From positions 4,703,001-4,767,000 of the forward strand of contig NC_007948.1 of assembly GCF_000013865.1 (NCBI RefSeq): DNA of 64,000 nucleotides, written 5' to 3'. This document shows positions 36,321-45,835 of the stretch, one piece after another. Position 1 is the first letter of the stretch, and each line of letters starts with the position of its first letter. The position numbers and the translations under genes were made by a program. The notes beneath the pieces were generated by a model. That model was not told the origin of the DNA, did no database searches, and saw only the letters and a list, made by a program, of their open reading frames with translations. Origin of the DNA: Polaromonas sp. JS666 (lineage in GTDB: Bacteria; Pseudomonadota; Gammaproteobacteria; Burkholderiales; Burkholderiaceae_C).

Positions 36321-37868
36321 TCAAAGCGATTTGCGCAGGTTGGCAGGCGCGATGCGCAAAGCTTCGCGGTACTTGGCCACGGTGCGGCGCGCGCATTCAA
36401 TGCCCTGCTCCTTGAGCATTTCGGAAATCTGGTTGTCGCTGAGCGGTTTTTTCAGGCTCTCGGACGAGACAAACTGCTTGATCAGTGCGCGCACCGCGGT
36501 GCTGGATGCGTTACCACCAGTCTCGGTGCCCAGCGCGGAGCCGAAAAAGTACTTGAGCTCGAAGGTGCCGAACGGCGTGCTCATGTACTTGGCCGTGGTG
36601 ACGCGCGAGATGGTGGACTCGTGCAGGCCCAGTTCGTCGGCAATTTCGCGCAGCACCAGCGGACGCATGGCCAGCTCGCCGTGGGTGAAGAAATTCTTTT
36701 GCCGCTCCACAATCGCGCTGCTCACGCGCAGGATGGTGTCAAAGCGCTGCTGGATGTTCTTGATGAACCAGCGCGCTTCCTGCAAGCGCTGCTGCAAGGC
36801 CTGCCCGTTCTGGCCCTTGTGCTGCTTCAGCGCATTGGCATAGATGTCGTGCACGCGCAGGCGGGGCATGACCTCGCTGTTGAGGGAGACCTTGAAGCCG
36901 CGGCCCGACTTGACGACGATCACGTCGGGCACGATGAGGTTGCGCTCGACGTTGACAAACCGCCGCCCGGGCTTGGGATCCAGCCGGCCGATCACGGCGA
37001 TGGCGCCCCTGATCACGCTGTCCGGAAACCCGCACAGGTAGGACAGGCGCTTGACGTCCCGCTTGGCCAGCAGCTCCATGGGCTGCTTGCACATGGCGAT
37101 CGCTGCGCGGGTCTCGTCGCAGTCCTTGCAGTCGAGCAGTTGCAGGCCGAGGCACTCGGCCAGGTTGCGGGCGCCGACACCGGCCGGCTCCATGTGCTGC
37201 AGCAGCTTCAGGGCCATGGCAAAGTGCTGTTCCAGCTCTTCGGCCTGCTCAAGGTCGTCGCCCGCCAGGCCAGCGGCCAGTGACGCGAGACTGTCTTCAA
37301 GGTAGCCGTCGTCATTGAGCGACTCGATCAGGAAATGCAGTGCCGCCTGGTCTTCCTCCGACAGGCGCAGGCCGAGCGACTGGCGATGCAAATGGTCCTG
37401 CAGCGACTCATGGCTGCGGGCCAGGTCGGAAGCCTCGGCCTCGCTGTCGTCCGCATTGCTCTTGCGGGCCGGCGCGTCGCCGCCCCATTCGCTGTCGTCA
37501 GGCGAGGACTCCACCGAGCCGTCGCCCTCCCAGCTTTCCTCCAGCTTGGCCTCGGAACTGACCTCGGGGCCAATGTCGGCATCATTTTGGCCTGCAGCCC
37601 TCGATTCATCGCCATTGACAGCTACTGAATCTGCAGCAAATTCGAACTCCCGGCTGTCCTGGCTGACCGGCGTGTCGGTCTGTTCCAGGCCAAATTCCTC
37701 GCGCGGGGCGGCTTCTTCAGACACCTCCAGAAACGGATTTTCATCGAGCATCTGCTCGACTTCCTGGCTCAGCTCAAGCGTGGACAGCTGCAGCAGGCGA
37801 ATCGACTGCTGCAGCTGCGGCGTGAGCGCGAGATGCTGCGAGACGCGGAGAGAAAGCCCTTGCTTCAC
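36321..37868 (-). CDS. rpoN: RNA polymerase sigma-54 factor
   Basis: Directs RNA polymerase to -24/-12 promoters that need an AAA+ activator. The 515-residue protein starts VKQGLSLRVSQHLALTPQLQQSIRLLQL (region I). An acidic region II follows (about 70-165). The core-binding and DNA-binding domains contain the helix-turn-helix LGLHESTISRVTTAKYMSTPFG and the RpoN box ARRTVAKYRE near the C-terminus. The GTG at 37868 is preferred by family length, with GGAGG 4 nt upstream; a TTG at 37889 would add seven residues. It lies downstream of lptB. Confidence 0.95.
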   Translation of the reverse strand: MKQGLSLRVSQHLALTPQLQQSIRLLQLSTLELSQEVEQMLDENPFLEVSEEAAPREEFGLEQTDTPVSQDSREFEFAADSVAVNGDESRAAGQNDADIGPEVSSEAKLEESWEGDGSVESSPDDSEWGGDAPARKSNADDSEAEASDLARSHESLQDHLHRQSLGLRLSEEDQAALHFLIESLNDDGYLEDSLASLAAGLAGDDLEQAEELEQHFAMALKLLQHMEPAGVGARNLAECLGLQLLDCKDCDETRAAIAMCKQPMELLAKRDVKRLSYLCGFPDSVIRGAIAVIGRLDPKPGRRFVNVERNLIVPDVIVVKSGRGFKVSLNSEVMPRLRVHDIYANALKQHKGQNGQALQQRLQEARWFIKNIQQRFDTILRVSSAIVERQKNFFTHGELAMRPLVLREIADELGLHESTISRVTTAKYMSTPFGTFELKYFFGSALGTETGGNASSTAVRALIKQFVSSESLKKPLSDNQISEMLKEQGIECARRTVAKYREALRIAPANLRKSL

Positions 37869-37908
37869 AACCCCTCCAGGTATCCACAAAAGCTGGGCGG
37901 GGTGGATT

Positions 37909-38008
37909 TTTCAAGCATGGGCCGCGGAACCGGCTCTGCCGGGCCGCAGGCGCAGCCCCCTTGAGGGGGGAGGGTGCTACACGAAGTGAGCAAACAACGG
38001 GGGGGAGC
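37909..38008 (+). repeat. GC-rich palindromic repeat upstream of rpoN
   Basis: TTTTTCAAGCATGGGCCGCG, then GAACCGGCTCTGCCGGGCCG, CAGGCGCAGCCCCCTTGAGG and a block ending AACAACGGGGGGGAG. It shares a long near-identical left half with the copy at 36226-36316, so the two copies bracket rpoN. Confidence 0.82.
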
Positions 38009-38010
38009 CA

Positions 38011-38817
38011 TTACATCCTGAAATGTTCACCGAGATAAACGCGGCGCACATCGGCGTTGTTCACAATCTCGGAGGGGGCGCCGGCAGCCAGCACATGGCC
38101 GTCACTGATGATGTAGGCATGGTCGCAAATGCCCAGCGTTTCGCGCACATTGTGGTCGGTGATCAGCACGCCAATGCCGCGCGACTTCAGGAAACCGATG
38201 ATGCGCTGGATTTCGATCACGGCGATCGGGTCGATGCCGGCAAAGGGCTCGTCGAGCAGGATGAAGCGCGGCTGGGTCGCCAGGGCTCGCGCGATCTCGA
38301 CGCGGCGGCGCTCGCCCCCTGACAGCGCCGGCGCCGGCGAGTCGCGCAAATGATCGACCCGCAGGTCCTGCAGCAGCGCATCGAGACGCGCTTCAAGGTC
38401 TGCGCGGCGCAGCGGCTTGCCGGTGGCGTCCCGCTGCAGTTCCAGCACGGCGCGCACATTTTCTTCCACGGTGAGCTTGCGGAAAATCGATGCTTCCTGC
38501 GGCAGGTAGCTCAGGCCGAGGCGGGCGCGCAGGTGGATCGGCATGTGCTCCACCGACTGGCCGTCGATGGAGATTTCGCCCGCATCGGCACGCACCAGGC
38601 CCACGATCATGTAGAACGACGTGGTTTTGCCCGCGCCGTTGGGGCCCAGCAGGCCCACCACCTCGCCTTTTTGCACGGACAGCGAGACGTCCTGGACCAC
38701 CTTGCGGCTGCCATAGGATTTCTGCAGCCCCTGGGCCACCAGACGGCTGGGCGGCTGGGTGTGGGTTGCCGGCGCGTCAGTCACCACATTCGCGGTTGGA
38801 TTGTCCATTCTGTCCAT
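38011..38817 (-). CDS. lptB: LPS export ABC transporter ATP-binding protein
   Basis: Powers extraction of lipopolysaccharide from the inner membrane with LptFG. The 268-residue ATPase has Walker A GPNGAGKTTSFYMIVG, YLPQEASIF (Q-loop), LSGGERRRVEIARALA (signature), FILLDEPFAGIDPI (Walker B) and ITDHNVRETLG. The ATG at 38817 is used; another at 38808 is possible. An N-terminal extension of ~25 residues precedes the usual start. It lies 13 nt after lptA and is followed by rpoN, the usual order. Confidence 0.96.
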   Translation of the reverse strand: MDRMDNPTANVVTDAPATHTQPPSRLVAQGLQKSYGSRKVVQDVSLSVQKGEVVGLLGPNGAGKTTSFYMIVGLVRADAGEISIDGQSVEHMPIHLRARLGLSYLPQEASIFRKLTVEENVRAVLELQRDATGKPLRRADLEARLDALLQDLRVDHLRDSPAPALSGGERRRVEIARALATQPRFILLDEPFAGIDPIAVIEIQRIIGFLKSRGIGVLITDHNVRETLGICDHAYIISDGHVLAAGAPSEIVNNADVRRVYLGEHFRM

Positions 38818-38830
38818 GTTGGGAGTTTCG

Positions 38831-39448
38831 TCATTGCCCCAGCGTGGTGCTGGGACGCAGACTGGGCGCGGGCGCGGGCGCGGCGGCCGGCTGCGGTGCC
38901 GAGGCGGCACCGCGCGGCGACAGCATGGCGCGAATCCGCCCGGTGGGGTTGACGGCGGTGCGGTTTTGTGCGCCTCCGTCGACCGTGAACACATCGGTGT
39001 TGTTGTCGTAAACAATCAGGGAGCCGGTCGTTTCGTCGACCAGGGTCGCGCCGTTGTAGCGGCGCACCACGGCCTGCTTGATGAATTTGACGGTATCGGC
39101 ACGGCTGTCGTATTCGATCCGCTCGCCCTCGCCTTCGATGTACTCGTCCACCCCGTCGCGCTTTTTCCGGTAAAAGGCCAGCTTGCCCGGTGCCGCCACG
39201 GCCAGGGCCTGCTGGTAGCCCTGGGGATCCTGGCTGACATCCACCCGCTCGCCCCGGACAATGGTGGTGCCCTTGGTGATCACCACATTGCCGGTGAACA
39301 CGCTGGTCTGTTTCAGGTCGTCATAACGCAGGGCATCGGCCTCCGCGTTCATCGGCTTGTCGCGGTCAGCCCGCTCGGCAGCGACGGGAAACACGGCCCC
39401 GACCGCCAGTGCGGCCAGCACGATCAAGGAAAAAAAGGGGTGTTTCAT
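38831..39448 (-). CDS. lptA: LPS-transport periplasmic protein
   Basis: The periplasmic bridge protein for LPS transport. The 205-residue precursor has a signal peptide MKHPFFSLIVLAALAVGAVFPVAAE. The OstA-type beta-jellyroll contains NAEADALRYDDLKQTSVFTGNVVITKG and SRADTVKFIKQAVVRRYNGATLVDE. The C-terminus is Ala/Pro-rich. An intrinsic terminator separates it from dsbA upstream, so lptC is not adjacent and the lptA-lptB-rpoN unit must have its own promoter in the ~85 nt before lptA. Confidence 0.93.
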   Translation of the reverse strand: MKHPFFSLIVLAALAVGAVFPVAAERADRDKPMNAEADALRYDDLKQTSVFTGNVVITKGTTIVRGERVDVSQDPQGYQQALAVAAPGKLAFYRKKRDGVDEYIEGEGERIEYDSRADTVKFIKQAVVRRYNGATLVDETTGSLIVYDNNTDVFTVDGGAQNRTAVNPTGRIRAMLSPRGAASAPQPAAAPAPAPSLRPSTTLGQ

Positions 39449-39535
39449 AAAGGCACGAATCTTGCTGCTAAGGGTTTGGAGTGATTGTAGCCATGCCAGC
39501 CCCGGGATTGCCGGCGCCGGCAAATGGGCCCATAA

Positions 39536-39564
39536 AAAAACCCGCCACGGCTGGGCGGGTTTTT
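39536..39564. terminator. Bidirectional-type intrinsic terminator after dsbA
   Basis: AAAAACCCGCC, loop ACGGCTG, then GGCGGGTTTTT. This is a strong stem with A and T runs on either side. It ends dsbA transcription on the minus strand and insulates lptA. Confidence 0.9.
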
Positions 39565-39610
39565 CGGCTGGTGGCGGGCGCCGGCGCCTGGCCTCACCCT
39601 TGCCGGGGGG

Positions 39611-40273
39611 TCACTTGGCCTTGCGCGATTGTCCGATCAGGTAGTCGGTGACCTGGAGCGCGCGGTCCATGTTCTGGGCCAGCTGGCCAGACGTGTAGAA
39701 ACGCCCGCCGATGCCCAGGGCCGGCACGCCGTCCACCGCATAGGTATCCTGCAACTGGGTGGCCTTGCGGGCCTTGGTACTGACGGAAAACGAGTTGTAC
39801 ATCTCGACAAACCTGGCCTTGTTCAGGCCCTGCTTTTCCGCCCAGGCCGCGACCTGATCCCCGGTGTTCAGCGCCTGACGCTCCACATGGATTGCGTTGA
39901 ACACCTTTTTGTGCAGGTCATTGAGCTTGCCCATGCCTTCGAGCACATAAAAAAGACGCTGCTGCGGCTCGAAGTCGGGACGGAAAGCCACCGGCACGCG
40001 CCGCACGGTCACGTCTTTGGGGGCTTTCTGGATCCAGGCCTCCAGCGCTGGCTCGAACGCATTGCAATGCGGGCAGCTGTACCAGAAGAATTCCACCACT
40101 TCGACCTGGCCGGCAGGCACGTCGGTGGGGGCGGGCTTGCCCAGCGTCAAATAATCCGATCCCTCCTTGAAGGCGCGGGCCTGGGCCTGCGCCGCCGTGG
40201 GCAGCGCAACGCCCCCCCAGGTGGCGGCGGCTGCCACGGTAGCGGCTGAAAGCGAAAACTCACGTCGTTGCAT
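39611..40273 (-). CDS. dsbA: Thiol:disulfide interchange protein DsbA
   Basis: Introduces disulfide bonds in exported proteins. The 220-residue precursor has the thioredoxin-fold motif FFWYSCPHC (Cys67, Cys70) and the cis-Pro region VDGVPALGIGGRFYTSG. The ATG at 40273 has AGGAG upstream. The signal peptide MQRREFSLSAATVAAAATWG carries a twin arginine, unusual for DsbA, which is normally Sec- or SRP-exported. It follows the SPOR gene on the same strand. Confidence 0.95.
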   Translation of the reverse strand: MQRREFSLSAATVAAAATWGGVALPTAAQAQARAFKEGSDYLTLGKPAPTDVPAGQVEVVEFFWYSCPHCNAFEPALEAWIQKAPKDVTVRRVPVAFRPDFEPQQRLFYVLEGMGKLNDLHKKVFNAIHVERQALNTGDQVAAWAEKQGLNKARFVEMYNSFSVSTKARKATQLQDTYAVDGVPALGIGGRFYTSGQLAQNMDRALQVTDYLIGQSRKAK

Positions 40274-40392
40274 CAATTTTTCTCCTGATATGTCTGGGGG
40301 TTGCAAGGCAGCCGGTCTTTCCATGCGATGGCCACCGGCCGGCGATGTCGTGCAGGGGTTGGTACACCGCCGCCCGTAAAAGTTCACCCGGG

Positions 40393-41076
40393 CTAGCGCT
40401 GCACCCTGACGAGGGCTGTTTCTATCGAATTGCTGTCCAGCCGCTCCTTGACCTTGTCGGCGTCGTCCTTTTTGTCAAACGGGCCGACGCGCACGCGGTA
40501 CACCGTGCGGCCCGACTGCTCGCGCTCACTTACCTTGGCCTGCACGCCCAGCAGCATGAGCTTGGCGCGCTGCTGCTCGGCGTCTTCCGGCGTGCGGAAG
40601 GCGCCAGCCTGGACAAAGTAACTGAAGGGATCCACCCCCGAAACGGCGGGCGCGGCATCCGCCCGGGCCTTGGCCAGATCGCCCAGGGGATCCGCCGACA
40701 CAGCGGGCCTGGCGGGGGCCGACGGACCCGCCCTGGGCGCGGTCGCAGTGGCCGGGGCGGGCATATTGCCCACGTCGCCGGACGCGGCAGGGAGCGGCTT
40801 CACGGGCGTTTTCCCGGCCAGCGGGGCATTCGGATTCCAGTCCCGGTTCTTTTTGGCTTCCGCGGCGTCGCTGTCGGGATTGCGCGACTGGCTCTTGTTC
40901 ATGAAAGGCACCGGCACCTTGGTGATATAGACCGCCACGGCCAGCGCGGCGCCCAATCCGATCAGCGCGCCAATAACCAAACCCAGCAGGGTTCCGCCTC
41001 GTTGTTTTCTCATGCCTTGCCCAATTTTCTTGCCTGTCTCTGAATCCAGCTCTGAATCCCGCTGCGTGTGCTTCAT
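40393..41076 (-). CDS. SPOR-domain membrane protein
   Basis: A 227-residue single-pass inner-membrane protein of FtsN-like layout. A basic cytoplasmic N-terminus is followed by one transmembrane helix (LLGLVIGALIGLGAALAVAVYI, about 30-52), a Pro/Ala-rich periplasmic linker and a C-terminal SPOR domain from about 148 (YFVQAGAFRTPEDAEQQRAKL, VYRVRVGPFDKKDDA). SPOR domains bind denuded septal peptidoglycan, so a role in division is likely. It starts 6 nt after the argS stop. Confidence 0.9.
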   Translation of the reverse strand: MKHTQRDSELDSETGKKIGQGMRKQRGGTLLGLVIGALIGLGAALAVAVYITKVPVPFMNKSQSRNPDSDAAEAKKNRDWNPNAPLAGKTPVKPLPAASGDVGNMPAPATATAPRAGPSAPARPAVSADPLGDLAKARADAAPAVSGVDPFSYFVQAGAFRTPEDAEQQRAKLMLLGVQAKVSEREQSGRTVYRVRVGPFDKKDDADKVKERLDSNSIETALVRVQR

Positions 41077-41082
41077 GGTTGC

Positions 41083-42768
41083 CTACATTTTGTGGGGCGC
41101 ACTGACGCCCAGCACCTTGAGGCCATTGTGCAACACCTGCGCCGTCGCGGCGACCAGCGCCAGGCGCGCCAGCTTGATGGCTTCGTCGTCCACCAGAATC
41201 CGTTCGGCGTCGTAATAGCTGTGGTAGCAGGCGGCCAGCTCGCGCAGGTAAAAGGCCACGTCGTGCGGCGCCAGCCCGGCGGCGGCATTGCTGAGCATGT
41301 CGGGGTACTTGGCCAGCAGCAGCATGAGTGCCTGGGCCTGCGGGCCGTCCAGCGCTGACAGATCCACGCTTTTCAGCTGGCTCGCATCACCGCCCTGGGC
41401 AGCCCAGGTGCCGAGAATCGAGCAGATGCGGGCATGGGCGTATTGCACGTAGTACACCGGGTTTTCATTGTTTTTGGCCAGTGCCAGGTCAATGTCAAAC
41501 ACGTACTCGGTGTCGGGCTTGCGGCTGAGCAGGAAGAAGCGCACGGCATCCGCGCTGGTCCACTCGATCAGGTCGCGCAGCGTGACGTAGCTGCCGGCGC
41601 GCTTGGAGATCTTGACCTCTTCGCCATGGCGCACGACGCGCACCATGGTGTGCAGCACGTAGTCGGGGTAGCCCTGCGGAATGCCGGCGCTGGCGGCCTG
41701 CAGCCCGGCGCGCACGCGGGCAATCGTGCCGTGGTGGTCCATGCCCTGGATGTTGATGGCCTTGCTGAAACCGCGCTCCCATTTGGCCAGGTGGTAGGCC
41801 ACGTCAGGCACAAAATAGGTGTAGCTGCCGTCGCCCTTTTTCATCACGCGGTCTTTGTCGTCGCCGTAATCGGTCGACTTGAGCCACAGCGCGCCGTCCT
41901 GCTCGTAGGTTTTGCCGGCGTCCTTGAGTTTTTGCACCGCGCTGTCGACCCGGCCCGAGCTGTACAGGCTGGACTCGAGGTAGTAGTTGTCAAACCGGAC
42001 CGAGAAGGCCCGCAGGTCCAGGTCCTGCTCATGGCGCAAATAGGCCACGGCAAACTGGCGGATGGCATCGATGTCTTCGACGTCACCGCTGGCGGTGAAC
42101 TCCCGGTCGTCGGATTTGACGGTCTTTTTGGCCAGAAAATCATTGGCAATGTCGGCAATGTAGTCACCGTTGTAGGCAGGCTCGGGCCAGCCGGCATCGC
42201 CCGGTTTGAGGCCTTTGGCGCGCGCCTGCGTGCTGGTGGCCAGGGTCTGGATCTGCACGCCGGCGTCGTTGTAATAAAACTCGCGCCACACATCCCAGCC
42301 CTGCGTGTCAAACAGGTTGCAGATCGCGTCGCCCAGCGCCGCCTGGCGGCCATGGCCCACGTGCAGCGGCCCGGTCGGGTTGGCCGAGACGAACTCCACA
42401 ACCATGCGGTGCGGGCTGTCGGCCAATTGCATGCCGTACTGGTCTGCACCCTGCAGCACTTCCCGCACCACCTGCTGCTTGGCTTCGGGCTTGAGCCGGA
42501 TATTGAGAAAACCCGGGCCGGCGATTTCAATCGCGTCCACCCAGCGCGCAAACGCGGGCGCCTGGAGCAGCAGCCCGCGCAGGTTTTCCGCCACCTGGCG
42601 GGGGTTGAGCTTGAGCGGTTTGGCCAGCTGCATGGCCGCGGTGGAGGCGAAATCACCGTGCGCCGCCACCTTGGGCGACTCGAACACGGCCGCCACGCCA
42701 CTGTCAGGCGCCATGGTTTTGAGGGCCTGGCCCAGCGCGTCCAGCAAGTCTTGTTTGATTTGAAGCAT
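41083..42768 (-). CDS. argS: Arginyl-tRNA synthetase
   Basis: Charges tRNA-Arg. The 561-residue class I enzyme has [19 protein letters not shown] (HIGH motif), the KMSKS-like [17 protein letters not shown] and the C-terminal DALR anticodon domain with [10 protein letters not shown] and [18 protein letters not shown]. Full length and unremarkable. Confidence 0.97.
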   Translation of the reverse strand: MLQIKQDLLDALGQALKTMAPDSGVAAVFESPKVAAHGDFASTAAMQLAKPLKLNPRQVAENLRGLLLQAPAFARWVDAIEIAGPGFLNIRLKPEAKQQVVREVLQGADQYGMQLADSPHRMVVEFVSANPTGPLHVGHGRQAALGDAICNLFDTQGWDVWREFYYNDAGVQIQTLATSTQARAKGLKPGDAGWPEPAYNGDYIADIANDFLAKKTVKSDDREFTASGDVEDIDAIRQFAVAYLRHEQDLDLRAFSVRFDNYYLESSLYSSGRVDSAVQKLKDAGKTYEQDGALWLKSTDYGDDKDRVMKKGDGSYTYFVPDVAYHLAKWERGFSKAINIQGMDHHGTIARVRAGLQAASAGIPQGYPDYVLHTMVRVVRHGEEVKISKRAGSYVTLRDLIEWTSADAVRFFLLSRKPDTEYVFDIDLALAKNNENPVYYVQYAHARICSILGTWAAQGGDASQLKSVDLSALDGPQAQALMLLLAKYPDMLSNAAAGLAPHDVAFYLRELAACYHSYYDAERILVDDEAIKLARLALVAATAQVLHNGLKVLGVSAPHKM

Positions 42769-42926
42769 GGGGAGATTTTAGGGGCGCGGCACTCACCCTT
42801 TTCCCTGTGTGACAAGCGCCGCCCCTTTGGCCGGACAGAAGCGGGGGCAGCGAGAGGAGCGCGCCATGGTTTCCATGGCCTCCTCCAGGGGCAGCCCTGC
42901 AGACATGCCATGCGCTGGCCGGTGCG

Positions 42927-43856
42927 CTACACCCGCGGGAAGAGCGTCGGGGCCCCAAGAACCCGGGCGGCCTCTTTCACCGCCCGCGTGAGCCGCTGGG
43001 CCGGCACGGGCTCGCGGGTCCAGTGCTGCCAGTACAGCGCCACATCGACCGTTTTGCCGGGCAGCACCTCGGCCAGCGGCGGGCGGTGCGCGCGCGCTGC
43101 CAGATGCTGCTCGGGCACCATGCCCCAGCCCAGGCCCAGCTCCAGCGCCAGTTCAAAGGCATCGACGGCGGGCACAAAGTGACGCGGATACAGCGCGTCG
43201 CGCAAATTGAAATGCTGCGCCAGGAAGGCGTCCTGCAGCGCGTCCTTGCGGTTGAAGATGACGGCCGGGCTGGCCAGCAGGCGCTGCGCTGCCACGGTTT
43301 CCTTGCCGGTGCGCCACTTGGCCACCAGCGCCGGTGCCGCCACACAGTGGTAGCGCATGACGCCCAGCGGCTCGGCCACACAGCCCCGCATCGACTGCGC
43401 CAGCGTCGTCACGCAGCCGCTCACATCGCCATTTTTAAGCGCGTCATGCGTGTGGTCCTGGTCATCCACCACGATGTCGAGCAGCAGCCGGTGTTTTTCA
43501 AGCGCCGGGGCCACGCCGGCCAGGAACCAGCCGGTCAGCGAGTCGGCATTGACGGCCACGCTCAGGCTTTGCAGCGGCACCGCCTTTGCGCCCGGACGGC
43601 GCCCTCCCTGCAGGTGGGCCAGCAGGTCCGCCTCCTGCAGCCTGAGCTGTTTGACATGCCCCAGCAGCGCCTGGCCCGCCGGCGTGGGGTGCAGCTGCTT
43701 GCCGCGCACCAGCAGGCGCTGGCCCAAAGCGTCCTCCAGCGACTTGATGCGCAGCGACACGGCGGCCAGCGTCAGGCTCAGGGCCTTGGCGGCTGCGCCA
43801 AAACTGCCGTGTTCGATCACGGCGGCGAGGGCATCGAGTTGGCGGGCATCCAGCAT
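42927..43856 (-). CDS. argP: LysR-family regulator ArgP (LysG/IciA type)
   Basis: A 309-residue regulator with the ArgP-type N-terminus MLDARQLDALAAVIEHGSFGAAAKALSLT and the HTH AVSLRIKSLEDALGQRLLVR. In other bacteria ArgP/LysG senses basic amino acids and activates the exporter gene argO/lysE, which lies divergently here at 43988. AAGGA precedes the ATG at 43856. The 131-nt intergenic region is AT-rich and presumably holds the operator. Confidence 0.92.
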   Translation of the reverse strand: MLDARQLDALAAVIEHGSFGAAAKALSLTLAAVSLRIKSLEDALGQRLLVRGKQLHPTPAGQALLGHVKQLRLQEADLLAHLQGGRRPGAKAVPLQSLSVAVNADSLTGWFLAGVAPALEKHRLLLDIVVDDQDHTHDALKNGDVSGCVTTLAQSMRGCVAEPLGVMRYHCVAAPALVAKWRTGKETVAAQRLLASPAVIFNRKDALQDAFLAQHFNLRDALYPRHFVPAVDAFELALELGLGWGMVPEQHLAARAHRPPLAEVLPGKTVDVALYWQHWTREPVPAQRLTRAVKEAARVLGAPTLFPRV

Positions 43857-43987
43857 CGCAGGGTGTTCCTTGTTTGCTTTTATCAAGTATTTATTGACCA
43901 ACACCAATTTAACTTAAATTCATTTAACTCAAGGCGATTTTCCGGAACACTTGGTGGATCCTTCCCCGAAGAGAACAGAAAATCACC

Positions 43988-44656
43988 ATGTCCGCCTTCC
44001 CGACCCTCATCGTCCCGGCCCCGGCTTTCGTCGCCGGGCTGGCGCTCAGCCTGTCGCTGATCATGGCCATCGGCCCGCAAAACGTGCATGTGATGCGCAT
44101 GGGCCTGCTGCGCCAGCATCTGTGGCTGACCATTGCGGTCTGCATCGCGACCGACGTGGTACTGATTGCGGTCGGCGTGCTGGGGCTGGCGCATCTGGGT
44201 GGCCTGTCGGACAAACTGCAGGGCGCCATGGTGGGCGCGGGCGCGGCGGTGCTGATCGCCTACGGAGGCCAGGCCATGCAGCGCTTTCTCAGGCCTGCCG
44301 CAGCGGCGGCAGTCATGGCCACCCCGGGCCAGCCGTTGAACCCGCCCGTCGGCACAGGCGTGTCACGCGGCCGAGCCATCACGCTGGCGCTCGCCCTGTC
44401 GTGGCTCAACCCACATGCCTGGCTGGACACCGCCGTATTGATTGGCTCAGCCTCGCTGGCCTACGCGCAACCCGAAAACGCGCTGTTTGGCCTGGGCGCG
44501 GCCGCGGGCTCGCTGCTGTGGTTCACCGCGCTCGGCCTGGCGATGTGGTGGCTGGGCCAGCGGCTCAACTCATCGCGCCTCTGGCGCGCGCTCGATGGCC
44601 TGGTGGCGCTGATGATGTGGGGCACGGCCGGCTGGCTGCTGATCGGCCTGCTTTAA
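43988..44656 (+). CDS. argO: Basic amino-acid exporter (ArgO/LysE family)
   Basis: A 222-residue inner-membrane protein with six hydrophobic segments. The N-terminus reads LALSLSLIMAIGPQNVHVMRMGLLRQH, the LysE/ArgO hallmark; the central ALSWLNPHAWLDTAVLIG is also conserved. It exports arginine and/or lysine. It is divergent from argP, its predicted activator. Confidence 0.92.
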   Translation: MSAFPTLIVPAPAFVAGLALSLSLIMAIGPQNVHVMRMGLLRQHLWLTIAVCIATDVVLIAVGVLGLAHLGGLSDKLQGAMVGAGAAVLIAYGGQAMQRFLRPAAAAAVMATPGQPLNPPVGTGVSRGRAITLALALSWLNPHAWLDTAVLIGSASLAYAQPENALFGLGAAAGSLLWFTALGLAMWWLGQRLNSSRLWRALDGLVALMMWGTAGWLLIGLL

Positions 44657-44684
44657 GCTGGCGAACACAAAGCGCCCAAGCGGA

Positions 44685-45608
44685 CTACGCGGGCGAGGCC
44701 GCCGCCGAGCGCCAGAAATCCGGCTGGCTGTAATGGTGCTTCAGGAAGTCTATCCAGAGGCGCACGCGCAGCGGCAAATGCTTGCGCTGCGGAAAGACGG
44801 CGTAGATGCCGTTGGGCGGCGCCGCAAACGCTTCCAGCACGGCCACCAGGTGGCCGCTGGCGATTTCCGATTCGACCTCCCAGGTGCTGCGCCAGGCAAT
44901 GCCGTAGTCGGCCAGGCACCAGTCGTGCAGTACCTGACCGTCCGAGCAGTCCAGCGGCCCGCCGGGTTTCAGGTGTATCAGCTCGCCGTTGACCTGGAAG
45001 GCCCAGCCACGGGTTTGGGACGCGTCGCTGGACAGGGTGAGGCAGTCAAACCGGGCCAGCTCGGCGGGATGCTGCGGCGTGCCGTGGCGCTGGAGGTAGC
45101 GCGGCGTCGCGACACACAGGCGCCGGTTGTCGGCCATGCGCACGCTGACCAGCGACGAATCGGGCAGGTCGCCCACGCGCACCGCGCAGTCAAAACCCTC
45201 GCCCGCCAGGTCCACCACGCGGTCGCTCAGGTTCAGCGAAATCGTGACGTCCAGATGCTGCTCGCGAAACTTCGTCACCAGCGGCGCCACATGGCGCCGG
45301 CCAAAACCGGCAGGCGCGGTGATGCGCAAATGGCCACTGGCTTTCACCCCACCCGCCGACACGCTGGCCTCGGCGTTGGCCAGGTCGGCCAGCAGGCGCT
45401 GGCAATCCTCGAGGAAAGCGCTGCCTTCGTGGGTGAGCGTGATGCGCCGCGTGGTGCGCACCAGCAGCTTCACGCCCAGCCGCTCCTCCAGCGCATCCAG
45501 CCGCCGGCCCATGATGGCCGGGGCCACCCCCTCCGCCTTGGCCGCCGCCGTCAGACTGCCGCGCGCGACCACCGCCACAAATGATTCCAGTTGCTTGAGT
45601 TTGTCCAT
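44685..45608 (-). CDS. LysR-family transcriptional regulator
   Basis: A 307-residue regulator of the CrgA-like subgroup: LESFVAVVARGSLTAAAKAEGVAPAIMGRRLDALEERLGVKLL, then LRITAPAGFGRRHVAPLV and DCAVRVGDLPDSSLV. Its target is not evident; argO converges on it and the HAD gene is divergent after 227 nt. The start at 45608 is next to a very AT-rich stretch (TATTATGTATATAAATG) that may be a promoter. Confidence 0.9.
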   Translation of the reverse strand: MDKLKQLESFVAVVARGSLTAAAKAEGVAPAIMGRRLDALEERLGVKLLVRTTRRITLTHEGSAFLEDCQRLLADLANAEASVSAGGVKASGHLRITAPAGFGRRHVAPLVTKFREQHLDVTISLNLSDRVVDLAGEGFDCAVRVGDLPDSSLVSVRMADNRRLCVATPRYLQRHGTPQHPAELARFDCLTLSSDASQTRGWAFQVNGELIHLKPGGPLDCSDGQVLHDWCLADYGIAWRSTWEVESEIASGHLVAVLEAFAAPPNGIYAVFPQRKHLPLRVRLWIDFLKHHYSQPDFWRSAAASPA

Positions 45609-45835
45609 CCCATATTATGTATATAAATGTTCTGAATAGGACATTTTTTGAAGCTCATTAAAGCGTTTTTTGAGCGGCAAGTTACATGACGGGTACGGGA
45701 CATTTGCGCTGCGGCGCGCAGGCGGATGGCGCAAGTGCGCGAGCGGCGCGAACCCGGTATTCAGCCCGAAGCGACCGGGTTCTCCCAGGGCGTTTGTTTA
45801 CACTGGAACCATCTGAACACACCGAGAGACTGCGC

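Noticed and set aside
37868..37889. A TTG start seven codons upstream for rpoN
   Set aside because: The GTG at 37868 gives the conserved KQGLSLR start; the seven extra codons overlap the ribosome site.
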